A stretch of DNA of 64,000 nucleotides, from NCBI RefSeq assembly GCF_949628215.1, contig NC_134280.1, positions 8,505,795-8,569,794 of the forward strand, read 5' to 3'. A program made the position numbers and the translations under genes. Of this stretch, positions 12,501-24,119 are shown piece by piece; the stretch's first letter is position 1, and the number at the start of each line of letters is the position of its first letter. Origin of the DNA: Phalacrocorax aristotelis. Lineage: Eukaryota > Chordata > Aves > Suliformes > Phalacrocoracidae. Below the pieces are notes generated by a model. That model worked only from the letters and a program-made list of their open reading frames with translations, did no database searches and had not been told where the DNA came from.

Positions 12501-14285
12501 GGAGGTAATCCCACTTCGTGAGCACAAAGGCTGCAATCTGTCCTCTGCTTTCCTTCTGCCTGCCCACCTCAGAAAGGACCAGGGAGACCCTGACCATCCA
12601 ATTACTTGCCTTCACAGCATTTCACATGGGCAGTCTCTGGATTAAAGAAGAATAATTGAGTGGTCAGTGTTCTCTCACCTCGTTTTTAAAAGCCTGTAAT
12701 AAGCTTTTATTTTAATACTTCCTGGTTTCTGACATACCAGCTAGATGACATATTCTTTCTAGTGTCCTCTTCAGAGACATCATTCTTCTTGTCTTTTGTC
12801 GTATGTTTCACCAGAACTCTGCTGGGATGCTGTTTTAATAAATCCTACACGCCTCCATTCTCCTCCCCCTCACCTCCTTCATTTTTAACCAGGTATCAGT
12901 TACACTAATAGCCTTATATATCTCCTGAAGATGGTTCTGTTAGGTGGCAAACTGGTTCATTGATGCATAGCATTTGCATAAGAGAAAACCAGCTTTTCAT
13001 TCACTGTGGGGTTTCTCCTTTGACAGAGTTCGATTTTGCTTGTGTGTACTACTGTAATGTTTTTTTTTTGTCTCATCCAGCTGAATGCCAACAGCAGTTA
13101 GGGAAGGAAGGCAGCAAAGAATTGCCATTAGGCATGGTGGAAGTATTCTTTATTGCTTGATGTCTCTGCTTTTAAAGGATTGATTATCTTTCTTTTGATA
13201 GCACCCATATTTCTCTCTCTGCCTTCTTTTTTTAATAGTTTCTGAAATTTCAAAGTAATGCTTTTCCTTTTCACTGTGCTTAGGGCTATTAACTGTCTTA
13301 ATAGTAAATGTTTCATATGCTTAAGTTTTGTCAATGCAAGGGTTTTCTTGCGGAACTGCTACCAGAAAATCAGTTTAGTGTACAGCTTCTCTGAGGCTTA
13401 TTGTGGCTGTGACTCGAATCTCACAAGAGGCTTGAAAATAAATCAGTCCCCCTCTTTTGAAAATCACACCGGTACCGTTTCTTTGGAAACATTTGCCAGT
13501 GTCTCACATTTAAATAATTGTGAAGATAGATATTGAAGCTAAATAATGGCCAATTGTCTTCAGTGTCCTATAACAATCAATGGCACATCAAGGCTTCATG
13601 GCTGTCATCACGCAGCCCATGACAACGCAGGGGATTCCCAGAGTGACAGCATGAATAGAGCACTGACCTTTCTCTTGCCAAAGTTTGTTGCTTGCCACTT
13701 GGCAGAGGCAGGAGGACAGGAGCAGGCTGTTATGCATGCTGCCATTTGCCCTTCTGTCTGGAACCCTCTTCATCCACCACACAGTTCATATCTACACTTC
13801 CCCGATATTTACACTGTAGCACTTCTATCAGGAAGATTTTTTACTTTTTTAAACAAACACCTGAAGTCATGAAGGCAAAAGTGTAAAGTGTTCAATGATG
13901 CATGAGTAAGGATTCAAATATGATGTATTTTGGTTGCTTGTAATGATCTAGGAATTTCTTTTCATTTATAGCTGAGGTCATAAATAGTTCTGCAATTCTT
14001 TTTTCCCGTCGTATCACCTTTTGAACTCTGGGAGTTTTGTCATGGGTTTTGGTAGGCTACAGATTGGATGAAGGTGAGTGTCTCTCTAATCTTCCATTTC
14101 TGCTTGGCTGAAGGTGAAAGAAGGCTGGAATTAAGCCTCCTCTTCTGTTTCCTTTGGCTTTCAAAAATCTAAGATGCTTTCTTGTGCTTTTTGGCTGTTA
14201 ACCTGTGTCAGCTCTGATATGGGTTGTGGCTGCAAGTGTCTGTGTGGGACAATTATACATGCATGACCTAATGGAGAAAGGAAGG
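9591..14285. other. Unique non-coding DNA with motif clusters
   Basis: No supported gene. It contains two perfect TTAATTAA-core palindromes 40 bp apart (10323-10371). A good splice-acceptor-like sequence ends at 11307; the short open frame behind it ends at a TGA after 18 codons, and I treat it as chance. Other open frames are short. Confidence 0.5.
10323..10371. promoter_or_regulatory. Paired TTAATTAA palindromes, candidate homeodomain sites
   Basis: TTTAATTAAA (10323-10332) and CTTAATTAAG (10362-10371) are both perfect 10-bp palindromes with a TAATTA core, and a GCTAATGAG motif follows directly. TAATTA is the classical core bound by many homeodomain dimers. Being bound or conserved is inference only. 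Confidence 0.3.
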
Positions 14286-14289
14286 CACT

Positions 14290-14335
14290 GAGGAGCTGGG
14301 TTCATGTCCCAGCTTGGTCATAGGAATTGTGCCTT
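14290..14335 (+). repeat. Possible MIR-like SINE fragment
   Basis: CTGGGTTCATGTCCCAGCTT corresponds to the MIR segment CCTGGGTTCGAATCCCGGCT. Only this one block is recognisable, so the call is tentative. The same block resembles a tRNA B-box, but no A-box or cloverleaf surrounds it. Confidence 0.35.
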
Positions 14336-14344
14336 CAAAAGGAG

Positions 14345-15700
14345 GAAGGCAAGAATATTTCTGCATGTTATGAATATATTTGAGGATGAAATACATTGAG
14401 TGTGTTACACTGGGTTATGATAACAATGCAGACAGAGTCTGGACAGCTGCTTGGCCCTCTCTCAGTGAAGTACATTAAGGTAGTTAAAAGGCAGCAAATG
14501 ACTGGGCTTCTCATAAGTTGTCATCTGCTTTGGCCATTTCTGCGTGATTTTGTTTGTGTTTGTTTTTTTTTTAAGTGGTACATCCAGTAAGTTCCCATAA
14601 GGTCTCAGTTCACTGAGGGTTTCCACTTCTTAGGAGTATAGCCAGTTAACTATGGAAATTTCCAGAGTTGGATGGAGTCAAATTATTAAAATATGCAGCT
14701 CTTCTATAGTATAACGGTCTCTCTCTGTGGCATTAATCCTTCTCCTTTTCATACAATGCACTTGAAACGCTGCTTTTCTCTGTAGGCGGCAAGTATTGTC
14801 ATAACTTCACTTCAAGAACTATTCACCTTTTAAATGTAGAAAACAGTTCTCATTGTACTTCAGCTAGAGAATAATCCCTTTTCTTTTGCTCCTTCATCTT
14901 CCATGGTACACTGATGATAAGTGAACTCTCAAGCAGTTACAATTTCACAGGAGCTTTCAAGGATTGCAGAGCTCTGGGGTTTTCAGATACCATGCGTTCA
15001 ATCAGCATCACTTGGAATGCCTCTCTGTTTTTAAATCTGACTTGTTAATCTCATTACATTCATCCTAAATATTGCATTTTACAGTGTGAATTCTTGTGGT
15101 TCTCTCCTTAATGTCTTCTCATTCTTTTTTTCTGAGCAGCTGTTGGTAGCTCTCCCTGCTGCTGTCAACTCTTAAACCTCTGCATTACAAACTGCAGAGT
15201 AGGGTGAACCTACTACATTAAATTAAAGCTCTGCAAAGTTGGCTTACAATACATATTAGGAACCCAAAAATGAAGAGAAATGGCAAAACGAGCTGTTCCT
15301 AATGTAATGTACTAAACTTAGTTTCTACTTTGATCTTGAATAACTAGCACATTAGAAGCTTTTAAAATAGTATTATATACAGAAATCCAGCTGGTAAAAT
15401 TCTTGATGTGCTGCAAGTACAGAAACAATAATGCCAGTGTTAGAGCCACGTCGCTGTTTAGATCAGATAGAGAAAAAGCACAAGAAAGGCCCCTCTCTGG
15501 AAATGCAGTGATGTTTGAAAACTAATGCTGAGCACTGTAACTGCAGACCGCTCTGTAAATGTATCGGTCAGTAATACATACTGCTCCCAGTATAAGCAAA
15601 AATTTAGCACAGAATTAATAATTACATCACCACACCTATATAATAGAGTTCACTGTAGTTATGTAGGAGTCAACGGTATTCAGGCAGTTTCTTTTGATGA
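14345..15700. other. Unique non-coding DNA
   Basis: No gene, repeat or structured element is recognised. All open frames are short. Confidence 0.5.
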
Positions 15701-15714
15701 AGTAATCGGGCTGC

Positions 15715-16015
15715 TTCTGGGGCCTGTTTCAGCTGCTGGGGGCGTGCTTCAAATGTAAATGACCGCCAAATGGATTCCTTCTAAATTCCAGCCAATTAAA
15801 ATACATTTAAAGTGCAGCTGGTGGAGAGCAAAAGGCTTATAATTGCGTAAGAAACGTTTGGGCATGAAACAAATCCCTGAAGTTTGGTGAATGAAGATTA
15901 TTAAATAATGCATTTCTGTAGAAGTAAAACAATCAAACAAAGAGCTTTCCGAAACTGCAGTCAGAAGCAAAGATGACACTTTTACCACCACCTTAAAAGA
16001 GACAAAGCGGGAGTG
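15715..16015. promoter_or_regulatory. Candidate conserved non-coding element (motif-rich)
   Basis: About 300 bp with few homopolymer runs and a mix of motifs typical of developmental enhancers: CAGCTG E-boxes at 15730-15735 and 15815-15820, a CCAATTAAAA block near 15792, AT-rich homeodomain-like sequence near 15897-15910 (ATTATTAAATAAT) and CAATCAAACAAAG near 15930. Neither strand encodes a recognisable protein. The enhancer reading is pattern-based, since no alignment was available. Confidence 0.3.
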
Positions 16016-19000
16016 TGTTTGTTAGGGTGTCAGTTTTCTACCCTTGGCTCTTTAAACCATGCAAGTTTGGCAGTTTGCCCTATGTGGTGCTGCATACAAA
16101 TATTGACAGAACAGTGTGGTATTTGTTAAACCCCTTCTTGGGAAGCAAATGATTAAAACTCTGAAGGAAGATCTGAGAACCTCAGACATTATATTTTTTC
16201 TCAGTGGCACTATAATATTTACAGAATGAAACAGAAAATAGTGAATGGGGTATAATGAATGACCGTCCTTTTCTGCTTTGCCTTGTAAGTAAGGACAGAT
16301 TTTTTTTGTTTAATGCTTTAAATGTTGTTATTATAAATGAGGTTTACATTTAGTGGCACTGAAAGATGCCATTAACACTTTTGATTTAACCTCATGTTTC
16401 GGGAAGAAGCTCAGCTGATAAAACAGACTGTGTAAATAGGTGAAAGACACTGCCCAGGAAGCAGCTGTGTGCAGTCACTGGTGATACTGTGTCAGATAGA
16501 TGCACAAACCTTTACAGAGTTTTTAATACACAACTAGATTTGAATGTTGGTACTTTCCAGACATGTTTTGGTCATGACTGCATCTACTTACAAGTGAGGT
16601 TTCAAGTTTTTCTGCTTTTAATATGCCTTGGTAAAATTTTCTCTTAATCTGTTTAGTAGATCATTGTGATGATTTTAGAAATGGAAACAAAGATTTTTAT
16701 AGACAGTTCAGACTGTTTTTTTTCTATGTAATATTTTATCTGAGAATACTGTCTTTACCCATTTTGTATTGAACAAACAGTTGAAATTAAGTGAATTAAA
16801 AGTGTTTCCTATGGTATCTCTGTTTTTTCTTAATTGTAGCACGAAGAAGTAAATGAAATTGGAAAAATGTCTTCCAGATCTAACAAGTGTTGGTTTCTAC
16901 TTGTTGTTCTATCTTATGATATGAAGTTCATATGAAATAATTTGAAGTTCCCGATTCCTTCCTATTCCAGCATCTCATGGTCAGTCAGTCTGTTTTGGCT
17001 TCACTTTTGTTAACTACGAGTAAAGGCTCCGCCAAATTTCATAGCGACAGATCATATTGCAGCAGTAGGGGTTCAGTTAAATGTGCCTTGTTAATTGGTA
17101 ATGTGTAAGTAGCGTAGAGCACATGCCAAAGGGAGGCTCATAAGAAGTAAGCTTGTTGCCAAAATAAATGTAAAATAAATTATAAAATCAAGTTTTAAAT
17201 GCATTTGTCAAGAAACATAAACATGAGTACACATATACTATGAAAATAATTGTAATACAGTTAAAACCAAGAAAATTCAAGAGACACAACACTAAAAATC
17301 TCTAAATTGAGGGGTTGGTTTTCTTTTGCAAATACCCTTATTGATTGGCAATTATTCACAGAGGGAAATCTATTGAATCGATTGAAACTACTTTGGGTAA
17401 GCCCTACTTATCATCAGCCACTGTTACAAAATTAGGGTCAATGTGTATTTAATTGCAATAAGTATTATGGAAATAGATACCTCTGTATGTTTATGAAATA
17501 CACAGTATGCGTAAAGTAATAAAAAATAATGTACATGAGTTTTAGCAGCACCTGGTCCATAACAGCATCAAGCATTAAGCCCAAAGCCAGTAGGGGTACA
17601 GAAGGGTGCAAAGAATAGTTAGCTGATCATAAGGAACTGGGATAGACCCAAACAGCTAAGACTGCGATAGTTTGCTAATACTAATAGAAATTTCTTTGGT
17701 ATGCTATCTGACTTTTAATAAACTGCCATTTTAGGGTATTTCTGAGATCTGCAGAAGAGCAGTGCAATATGAGTAAATTTTTATTTCAACAAAAGCAGGC
17801 TGTTTGTTGTCTTTTTTTAATAGAACCTCAGCGGTGAAAGAACTTGTTTCAAACTAAGCCTCTGTCTTAAACAGTCTTGACTCACTCAGTATAACTCAAA
17901 AGATGAATCTAGGTCCTCCTGCATAATAACATTTTTCATGTCATTTACTTTTCCTTTATGCATATGTGCAATGATGGATATATCCTCTAGGTCCAGTGAT
18001 TCATCTAATATACCAGTTACCTTAAGGAAAGCAAGAGACGTGCTTAGAAAGTGTACAAACAGGTGAAAAGGATGTATTAGCACTTCTGTATTTCCTTCTT
18101 GGTCTCATTGTACCCGTGTTTGGCTGAGGTTTAGCTGTTTGCAAATCAGAGCCTCCTTTGCGGCACAATTAAACAATGAACAAGTGTCTCTTCAGGGAAC
18201 TCACTGACCTGTAGGCACACCGCTGCCTGGTCTCTGGAGCTTGGGGGAGCTTAAGCAGAGTGACATATGAAACTTTCCAAACTGCAGTGCACTTCTGCGC
18301 AGGTGTTGAGGAAATAGTTTGGGAACACTTAAAAATTTTTAGGTGTCCCCAAGGTTAAATATCCTTTGGAAAGCTGGCTTTCTGGATTGTTTCCTGGGAT
18401 ATTAGCCCTTCAATTCTGCCAAAACACGGGCAGGTTTCTATTGGGCTTTTCCCCAGAATGACTTGCTGAAAAGTTGTACAACTTTGGTGTGTCTCCACAG
18501 GGAAAATTACATAAGTCCAACTGAAGGGTCGGCATAATTTATAATGGCAAACAGATGAGAACTTTCCTTGAGTTTTCCCCTGGGTGGTATTACTCAGTGA
18601 TTCTGCTACAGTAAAAGCCACTACTACTTCATGTCTTTGGCAGGTCAAACTCTGAAATCTTTGGGTATCTGAATATATACCCTCCTTTGTTAGAAGACTT
18701 GTGTGGAGTCTGTAATGGTTATACTGCCCATAGGACTAGAGAATGCCTATTCTGGTGGTTTCTTGAAAAGCAAAGTGCTCTTTGGTTTCTACATTAAAAC
18801 ATCTATTAATTTTCGGTATGATTTACTATTCCTTCTCTTATAATTTTCCTGGTGCTCTAGAGAACTCTGGAGGACAGAACATGGCCCCGTACTTATGGGA
18901 AGTGGTACAGCAGCAGAGGGATGTCAAGCTAATTAGTGGATAAAGATGAAAGTCTCACCCAACCTGAAGCCTAGCTAGTAGCAACACTCCTGCTACCTGG

Positions 19001-19520
19001 GCAGAAGGGGATTTTTCCTCTGCGTGTGTGGTATTCTTCAGTAGCCGTGAGGATAGAGGCTTCTAATTTTTATGTTGTGATGCATTCAAATCCTTGATAA
19101 GGACTCATGTATGGTGTTCAGGTACATTGAAGGTATTGGCCTAAGGGAGCTGTTGTCCAGTGTCAGCCCTGATAACTTTGATGTTTGGCACTCGTTTCTG
19201 TGACAGGAGCTGTGTGGCCTGTTCTTCCCCACTGCTGCTCTATCTTCTCCCATCAGAGCTGGTCCTGAGGCCCACAGACCTCCTGGCACAGAGACAGAAA
19301 GAGGCAGTATGCAATGGGAGACTGGGAGAAGTGTGTTAGCTTGGAGTACGTTTGGTGCATGTTTCACAGTTCCTTCCTAAACTCATTATCACGCCAGCAC
19401 ACTTGGGTACTGTTGTGTCTGTCCTCAAATGTGACCCAGTAATGTACTGCAGACATTGAGCTGGGATTTGATCGTTAGCATTTTGCCTCTCAATGGACAA
19501 TGGTCTAATGGTCTTTATAG
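16016..19520. other. AT-rich unique non-coding DNA
   Basis: No gene is seen. It includes a CpG-containing, run-poor stretch at about 17010-17120 that could be a conserved element, and the perfect 16-bp palindrome AAAGTTGTACAACTTT at 18470-18485. Confidence 0.5.
18470..18485. repeat. 16-bp perfect palindrome
   Basis: AAAGTTGTACAACTTT reads identically on both strands with no spacer. It is short enough that one such site in 64 kb is not remarkable on its own. No further symmetry extends beyond the arms. Confidence 0.7.
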
Positions 19521-19644
19521 GGATTTGCCAAACACTGGAACTCTCTTGAGTCGGTGCTGCTCTCTGACCAAGTGATAATCACACCTGGCCATGCTGATGG
19601 CAGAACTGGTGCCTGGGAAGGATCAAACCCTATTCCCAAGTCAG
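19521..19644 (+). other. Exon-like interval overlapping a possible MIR-like relic
   Basis: The interval is preceded by gtctttatag and followed by a strong donor (CAG|GTAAGG at 19645). It is open in one plus-strand frame for 41 codons directly after the acceptor. The second half (19559-19640) also resembles the reverse-complement MIR core: a CCAAGTGATAATCACAC block, then GATGGCAGAACTGG, then GGATCAAACCC. It could be a chance match, a SINE relic, or a SINE-derived exon. The pyrimidine tract of the acceptor is weak. Confidence 0.2.
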
Positions 19645-19698
19645 GTAAGGATGAGGAATTCTTTGGGGAAGCAGGAGACAAGAGGTTGAAAATGTGAT

Positions 19699-19721
19699 TG
19701 CCACTCTTTCAAAGAGTGGCA
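19699..19721. repeat. 23-bp near-perfect palindrome
   Basis: TGCCACTCTTT (19699-19709) and AAAGAGTGGCA (19711-19721) are exact reverse complements separated by one base. The very short spacer favours cruciform extrusion or a dimeric protein site over an RNA hairpin. Function is unknown. Confidence 0.8.
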
Positions 19722-20405
19722 GTGAGTAAAAGGAAGTGAGATCCTCAAGTCTAGATCCTTATCTGTGAATGCAGAGTAAGAACACAAATGTTTCTGTAAA
19801 AAATGGATCTTCAGCTGTGAATATCTAGCAGGCCTTTAGGTGGTTTATGCAGGGTCAGAAAGATGAAAGAAATAAGCAGCTATATGCTTGATTTTTGTGT
19901 TCATTTCTGTTAACTGGAATTATGTTGCCTGTATTTTGGATTTTGTAAATGAATTCTTCATTTTACACTTGTTCTTACCACACTCAGACTCCAATAATTT
20001 CAGAGTAATTGATAAACATGATTACAGCCTTTTCTAGTAAGAGTGGTGAACCTTAAAGTTCCTTGACCATTCCAGTGTCCTGGAAAGCTCTGATAGGACC
20101 TGTTGCACTGGTAGTCTCTACCATAATCTTGAAAGGTAATTGCATGGTTCTGCATGGGCTGGTTGGGGTGATGTTCCATGCAAAACCCTGTATTGTTAGG
20201 AGTCTTCCATTGGTCAGTGCCGACCAGATAGATACCACTATAGCAATGTGCAACATGGTGGTGGAGACATCTTTTGAGACTTGAGAGTTACAAGGCAGTT
20301 GAGAGTGATGTTCAGAGCATGAACAACTTTGAACAAAATATTTTAAAAAAAGCCAAAAGGACGGTGCTTCTTTTTCAGATTAAAAGTGAAAATCTCTGAT
20401 GTTGA
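19722..20405. other. Unique non-coding DNA
   Basis: No assigned gene. The segment 20053-20284 is stop-free on both strands for about 70 codons, without a recognisable protein family or flanking splice signals that I trust. Confidence 0.5.
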
Positions 20406-20409
20406 TTAC

Positions 20410-20460
20410 AAAGTAGAATTTATACCAAAGTAGAATTTACACCAAAGTAGAATTTACACC
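20410..20460. repeat. 17-bp tandem repeat, three copies
   Basis: The unit AAAGTAGAATTTACACC occurs at 20427-20443 and 20444-20460 exactly, and at 20410-20426 with one change (TATACC for TACACC). A fourth copy breaks down after AAA. Near identity suggests a recent slippage or duplication event. Confidence 0.9.
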
Positions 20461-20464
20461 AAAA

Positions 20465-22620
20465 TTGTGTCTGATAGTTTGCTCATCATTTTGTGACCTG
20501 TGAACTGAAAGCAAGTGCAACTACTGCACTGTGTATTTATAGGGAGATTGCTGAAGGAAACCAGAATAGTACTCATGTTTCTTCAGCTTCATCAAACAGT
20601 AAGTTTTGGTCCTCAGTGAGGTGACCAATTCTTACTTCATTCTTCTCTTACTGTTAATTTACTTGAAAAGGACAACAAAAGAACATTCCATGTCCCTTGC
20701 CGGTGGTATCGTAAAGCCACACCAAGGATTGCTGTTGCACTTAGAGCGTGTTTGCTATTACAAAATAGAGCCCACTGGAGCTTCATTTCTGGGATATTTG
20801 GGGCACAAGTTGTTAGGAGGGCAGATAATTATTTCCAAACATAGAGTTGTGTAATATGTAGAGGAAGAGAAGAAATACTAAAGTAATATAAATGGTTACA
20901 CCTTCTAACATGGTTAGTGGAAAACCTAAACAAGAGAGTAATGTATACCAGATGTGTATATCACAAGGCATGTAATTTTGGCAGGAATGATTTCCAGTAG
21001 GAAATAGAAGAAGGTAAGTAGGGCAAATCAGAATGTACTGCAGGAGATCTCTTACTGGCAGGGCTCTGTGCGCACTTGTTAGTATTTGTGGAGCTAGTTC
21101 TTTGGTAAACTTCTTTATTCTTCGTGTTACAGTTTTATGTCATAAGGATAAGCGGGGTGAACAATAGTCATTAACTAGTCATTGACAAATGATCAACAGT
21201 CAATTACAAAGCATAAATTTAGAGCTATCCTTTCATTACCCAGGTTATGAGACTGGCAATACAGGTTCAGGTTGCTCTTCAAAATCTGGAAGCTGTAAGA
21301 GCTCTGGCAGCCCTGCAGAACTTCACCACTATGGTGAATCTATCTCTTCATCTATCGTCTTTAAAGTGATCATTTCAAATCTCACCCTATCCATCTGAGA
21401 GCTTATGGAAAACCTGAGAAGATTAACCTTCTCAAAGTTGCTTACAAAGTTTGTTGGTGGCAGACCAGGCAACTCCCCAGCCTCTCACCTAAGCAATAAA
21501 ATCATCATGCATACAGTGAAGTTGCTGATGATTCCTTCTTCTATAGAAAGCAATTCAAATAAAAACAGTATTTTAGTTATCCAGAGTTGGACAGCTCAGG
21601 GCAGTAGTCTGGAACCTTAATCTTGTTGTGGTAACTATTGTGATAAATGAGGACATTACACTTAAATGAGATTTTAAGACCTTGGTGATGAGTGCGGGTA
21701 GCTGTGGTTCACAAAATGGATCCTGGGCTTTAATTGAATGATTGTTTCAGACATACACCCTGCCTACAGGACCAAAGTAATTTTCCTGTCCAAAGTCAAG
21801 GAGTTGTCCTCTTCCTGTCTTCTGTGGTAGGAACCACTAAGCAGGAATTCAGGGTAATTTTTACATGACTTCTTCTGTGGTAGCCCACATGAATGTTGTC
21901 TTTGTCACACCAACCCAGGAGAACTTTTCCTCGATAGGCAGCTGGACTCATTACTGAGAGCCTTGTTTCTGTAGGGTTAGCCTGTGTCTCTAGATACCGA
22001 TTTGTATAAATGTGATTGCTCCAAGGAAGGAACTGCCTTTATTTCCTTCATTTGTTGGAAGAAAAGTAATTTACTTCTATTTTCCAGCCTCTCACCCACA
22101 CTGGTTCAGTCTTGTGTCTGGTCCTGAAGGAAAAGCCAATTCTTTATTCTTTCCAAATCACCCTTCCAGAGAAAATAACAGTAGCTGTCTAGTTCCTACT
22201 CTTTCCACTCCTTCCCCTCTATGCCTGTAGGGGCTATATGCAGAGACACTATCAAAATAATACCTGTATTTATAGTCTTCCTCTTTTCTCAGTCTAGAAA
22301 GGCTGTGTACAGCTAAAAAAGAAAACGACCCACTGCAAAAGATTGTATGGAGGACAAAATGCATTCCTAGAACCATATTCATGTTCAAACGCACACTTTT
22401 ACCTTTGGCAACACTCTCTGACGTTTCAATGTGCAAGGAGCAACTATTGCTATGCTTGTTAGTGCAGGTTAATTTTTAAAAATTATTTCATACCTCCTTG
22501 ATGCTCCTGTGGAGAAACACAGAGCTGATTTTTTTTTCTTTTGCCTCTTTGTTGATAACAAACATCTTACTTTCAATATTGCCATGTATATTTAACTTTT
22601 CAGAAATGCATGGATTGTTA
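20465..22620. other. Unique non-coding DNA
   Basis: No gene or clear repeat. A textbook donor-like AAG|GTAAGT occurs at about 21013, but no convincing exon precedes it. Confidence 0.5.
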
Positions 22621-22626
22621 TGCACT

Positions 22627-22654
22627 CTTGTAACATAGGAATACATGTTACAAG
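22627..22654. repeat. 10-bp inverted repeat with 8-nt loop
   Basis: CTTGTAACAT (22627-22636) and ATGTTACAAG (22645-22654) are exact reverse complements around an 8-nt spacer. Only the stem core is conserved, and the flanks do not pair. It is too short for a microRNA precursor. Confidence 0.75.
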
Positions 22655-22799
22655 GAATATTGAAGTGTAAAATTCCATGCTTTACAAAATCCTGTAGAGA
22701 ATAATGTAATCCTGCTTTCTTTGCAATCTAAATCCAGCTGGGCTGGGTAAGTGCTTGACTGGGAGGTTTGAAGGGTTACCTGGGATGTGCAGGTAACAG

Positions 22800-22990
22800 G
22801 CACAGTGATCAGACAGCGCACACCCCACGCGAGCTCAGCGCTGCAGGGTTATCTTTGTACAGGTGGTATGTGCATTTACAGATGTTCTGTGAAATAAGGT
22901 ATTGTGAAGTGCTTTGTGATTGCCTGGCTTGACGTACGTGGTGCAAACATGATGTATTGCTATTGACAATAAAAACTGAAAGAATATTTT
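22800..22990 (+). repeat. Possible old LINE tail (L2/L3/CR1-type) beside a CpG cluster
   Basis: GTGAAGTGCTTTGTGATTGC followed by GTGGTGCAAACATG, ATTGCTATTGAC and AATAAA resembles the 3' tail shared by old L2/L3-type LINEs (GTAAAGCGCTTTGAGAT, then GGTGCTATATAA, then ATTATTATT). Just upstream, about 22817-22846 carries four to five CpGs in 30 bp, unusual in this CpG-poor window. The family assignment is tentative. Confidence 0.35.
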
Positions 22991-24050
22991 ATTGACTAGC
23001 TCTCAATGACAGAGCTTTATGAGAACAGAAAGCAGGTCCCCTGAACTGCTGTTGGTCCCCTCAGGAGACTGTGATGCAGCGCCAAAACTGAGTAATTTTA
23101 AAGGTAAATATCTGTAAATGGATTATTTGTTCATTTAAAGGAGATAGAGGGAAGAGTATGGAGGCTTCTCTGGGAAATGTCATGGCTTTGTTGTGCAATG
23201 CAGACTGTGTTTCAATCAAGATGTAGGTACTTCTAACGAGATCTTTCCTAGCAATGTGAGGCATGCACTACAATTTCTCCAGAACCCAATTTATAAGCCT
23301 GAAGTTTGTATTAGCTCTTTGAGATTGCCTTCCATCTCTTCTTCTGAACTAACCTCTCCTCCATCATGAAGGATCTGTTAATGAGGTGTTTCTTTCATTG
23401 ATTACTAAGAATTTAACTCAGGTTGTACTGTGAGCAAAGACACATTTTCTTTAATGGTAAAACTGTTGATCTTTCTGCAAGGCAGCAGGCTGATCTATGG
23501 GCCAGGACATTTAATTGGAGCGATTTTTTCCCCTGTAAAGCTATTTCCTTCATACACACGAAAAAAAAAAATATAAGGAGGGGAAGGAGGGAAGAAAACA
23601 GCAGAGCAAACATGAGAAAATACTTTATTTTTTATTGTTGCAATGGATTCTAAGATGGGATTTATTGTCATGGCTATATTGAACTTGCTTGCTGAGCCTC
23701 AGTGCAGCTATGACAATTAGTGTCATCCAAGAATATGTTTTATTGACAGATCGAGGTGGCTTTAGGGGGGTAACTTATTCTTCAGTGTGATTTAAGACAT
23801 CAGAATCTAGGTGCAGCTTCAATTAGACTTTGTTAATACTGAGAGGATCCAGCTTCATGAAGCAGGTGCTGGACAGCACAAGAACTCCTGCAGTGGTGCT
23901 CCAGGTGCTTGCTTAATGTCTTACTCCCCAGGGCATTTCATTCATCCCAGCCTCACTGCTGCTCCTGCTGCTGCCTGCACCAAGGTTTTGACAGTCAGAA
24001 TCAACAAAGTTGAAAAAAAGGCTATTTCAAAGTGAGAGAGGTACGGAGTG
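22991..24050. other. Unique non-coding DNA
   Basis: No gene or repeat recognised apart from a ten-nucleotide A run near 23562. Confidence 0.5.
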
Positions 24051-24054
24051 GAGC

Positions 24055-24110
24055 AGAAATGCAGACAAGTGGTTGCCCAAAAGTCACACAGGTGACAGTG
24101 GCAAAGTTTA
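24055..24110 (-). repeat. Decayed MIR-like SINE fragment
   Basis: AAGTGGTTGCCCAAAAGTCA, then CACAGGTGACAGTGGCA, matches the reverse-complement MIR core TTAAGTAACTTGCCCAAGGT, CACACAG, AAGTGGCA in order. The match ends in an A run. Confidence 0.55.
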
Positions 24111-24119
24111 AAAAAAAAC

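Noticed and set aside
14296-14312. tRNA gene, from the B-box-like GGTTCATGTCCCAG
   Set aside because: No A-box, acceptor stem or cloverleaf is present; the block is better explained as a MIR fragment.
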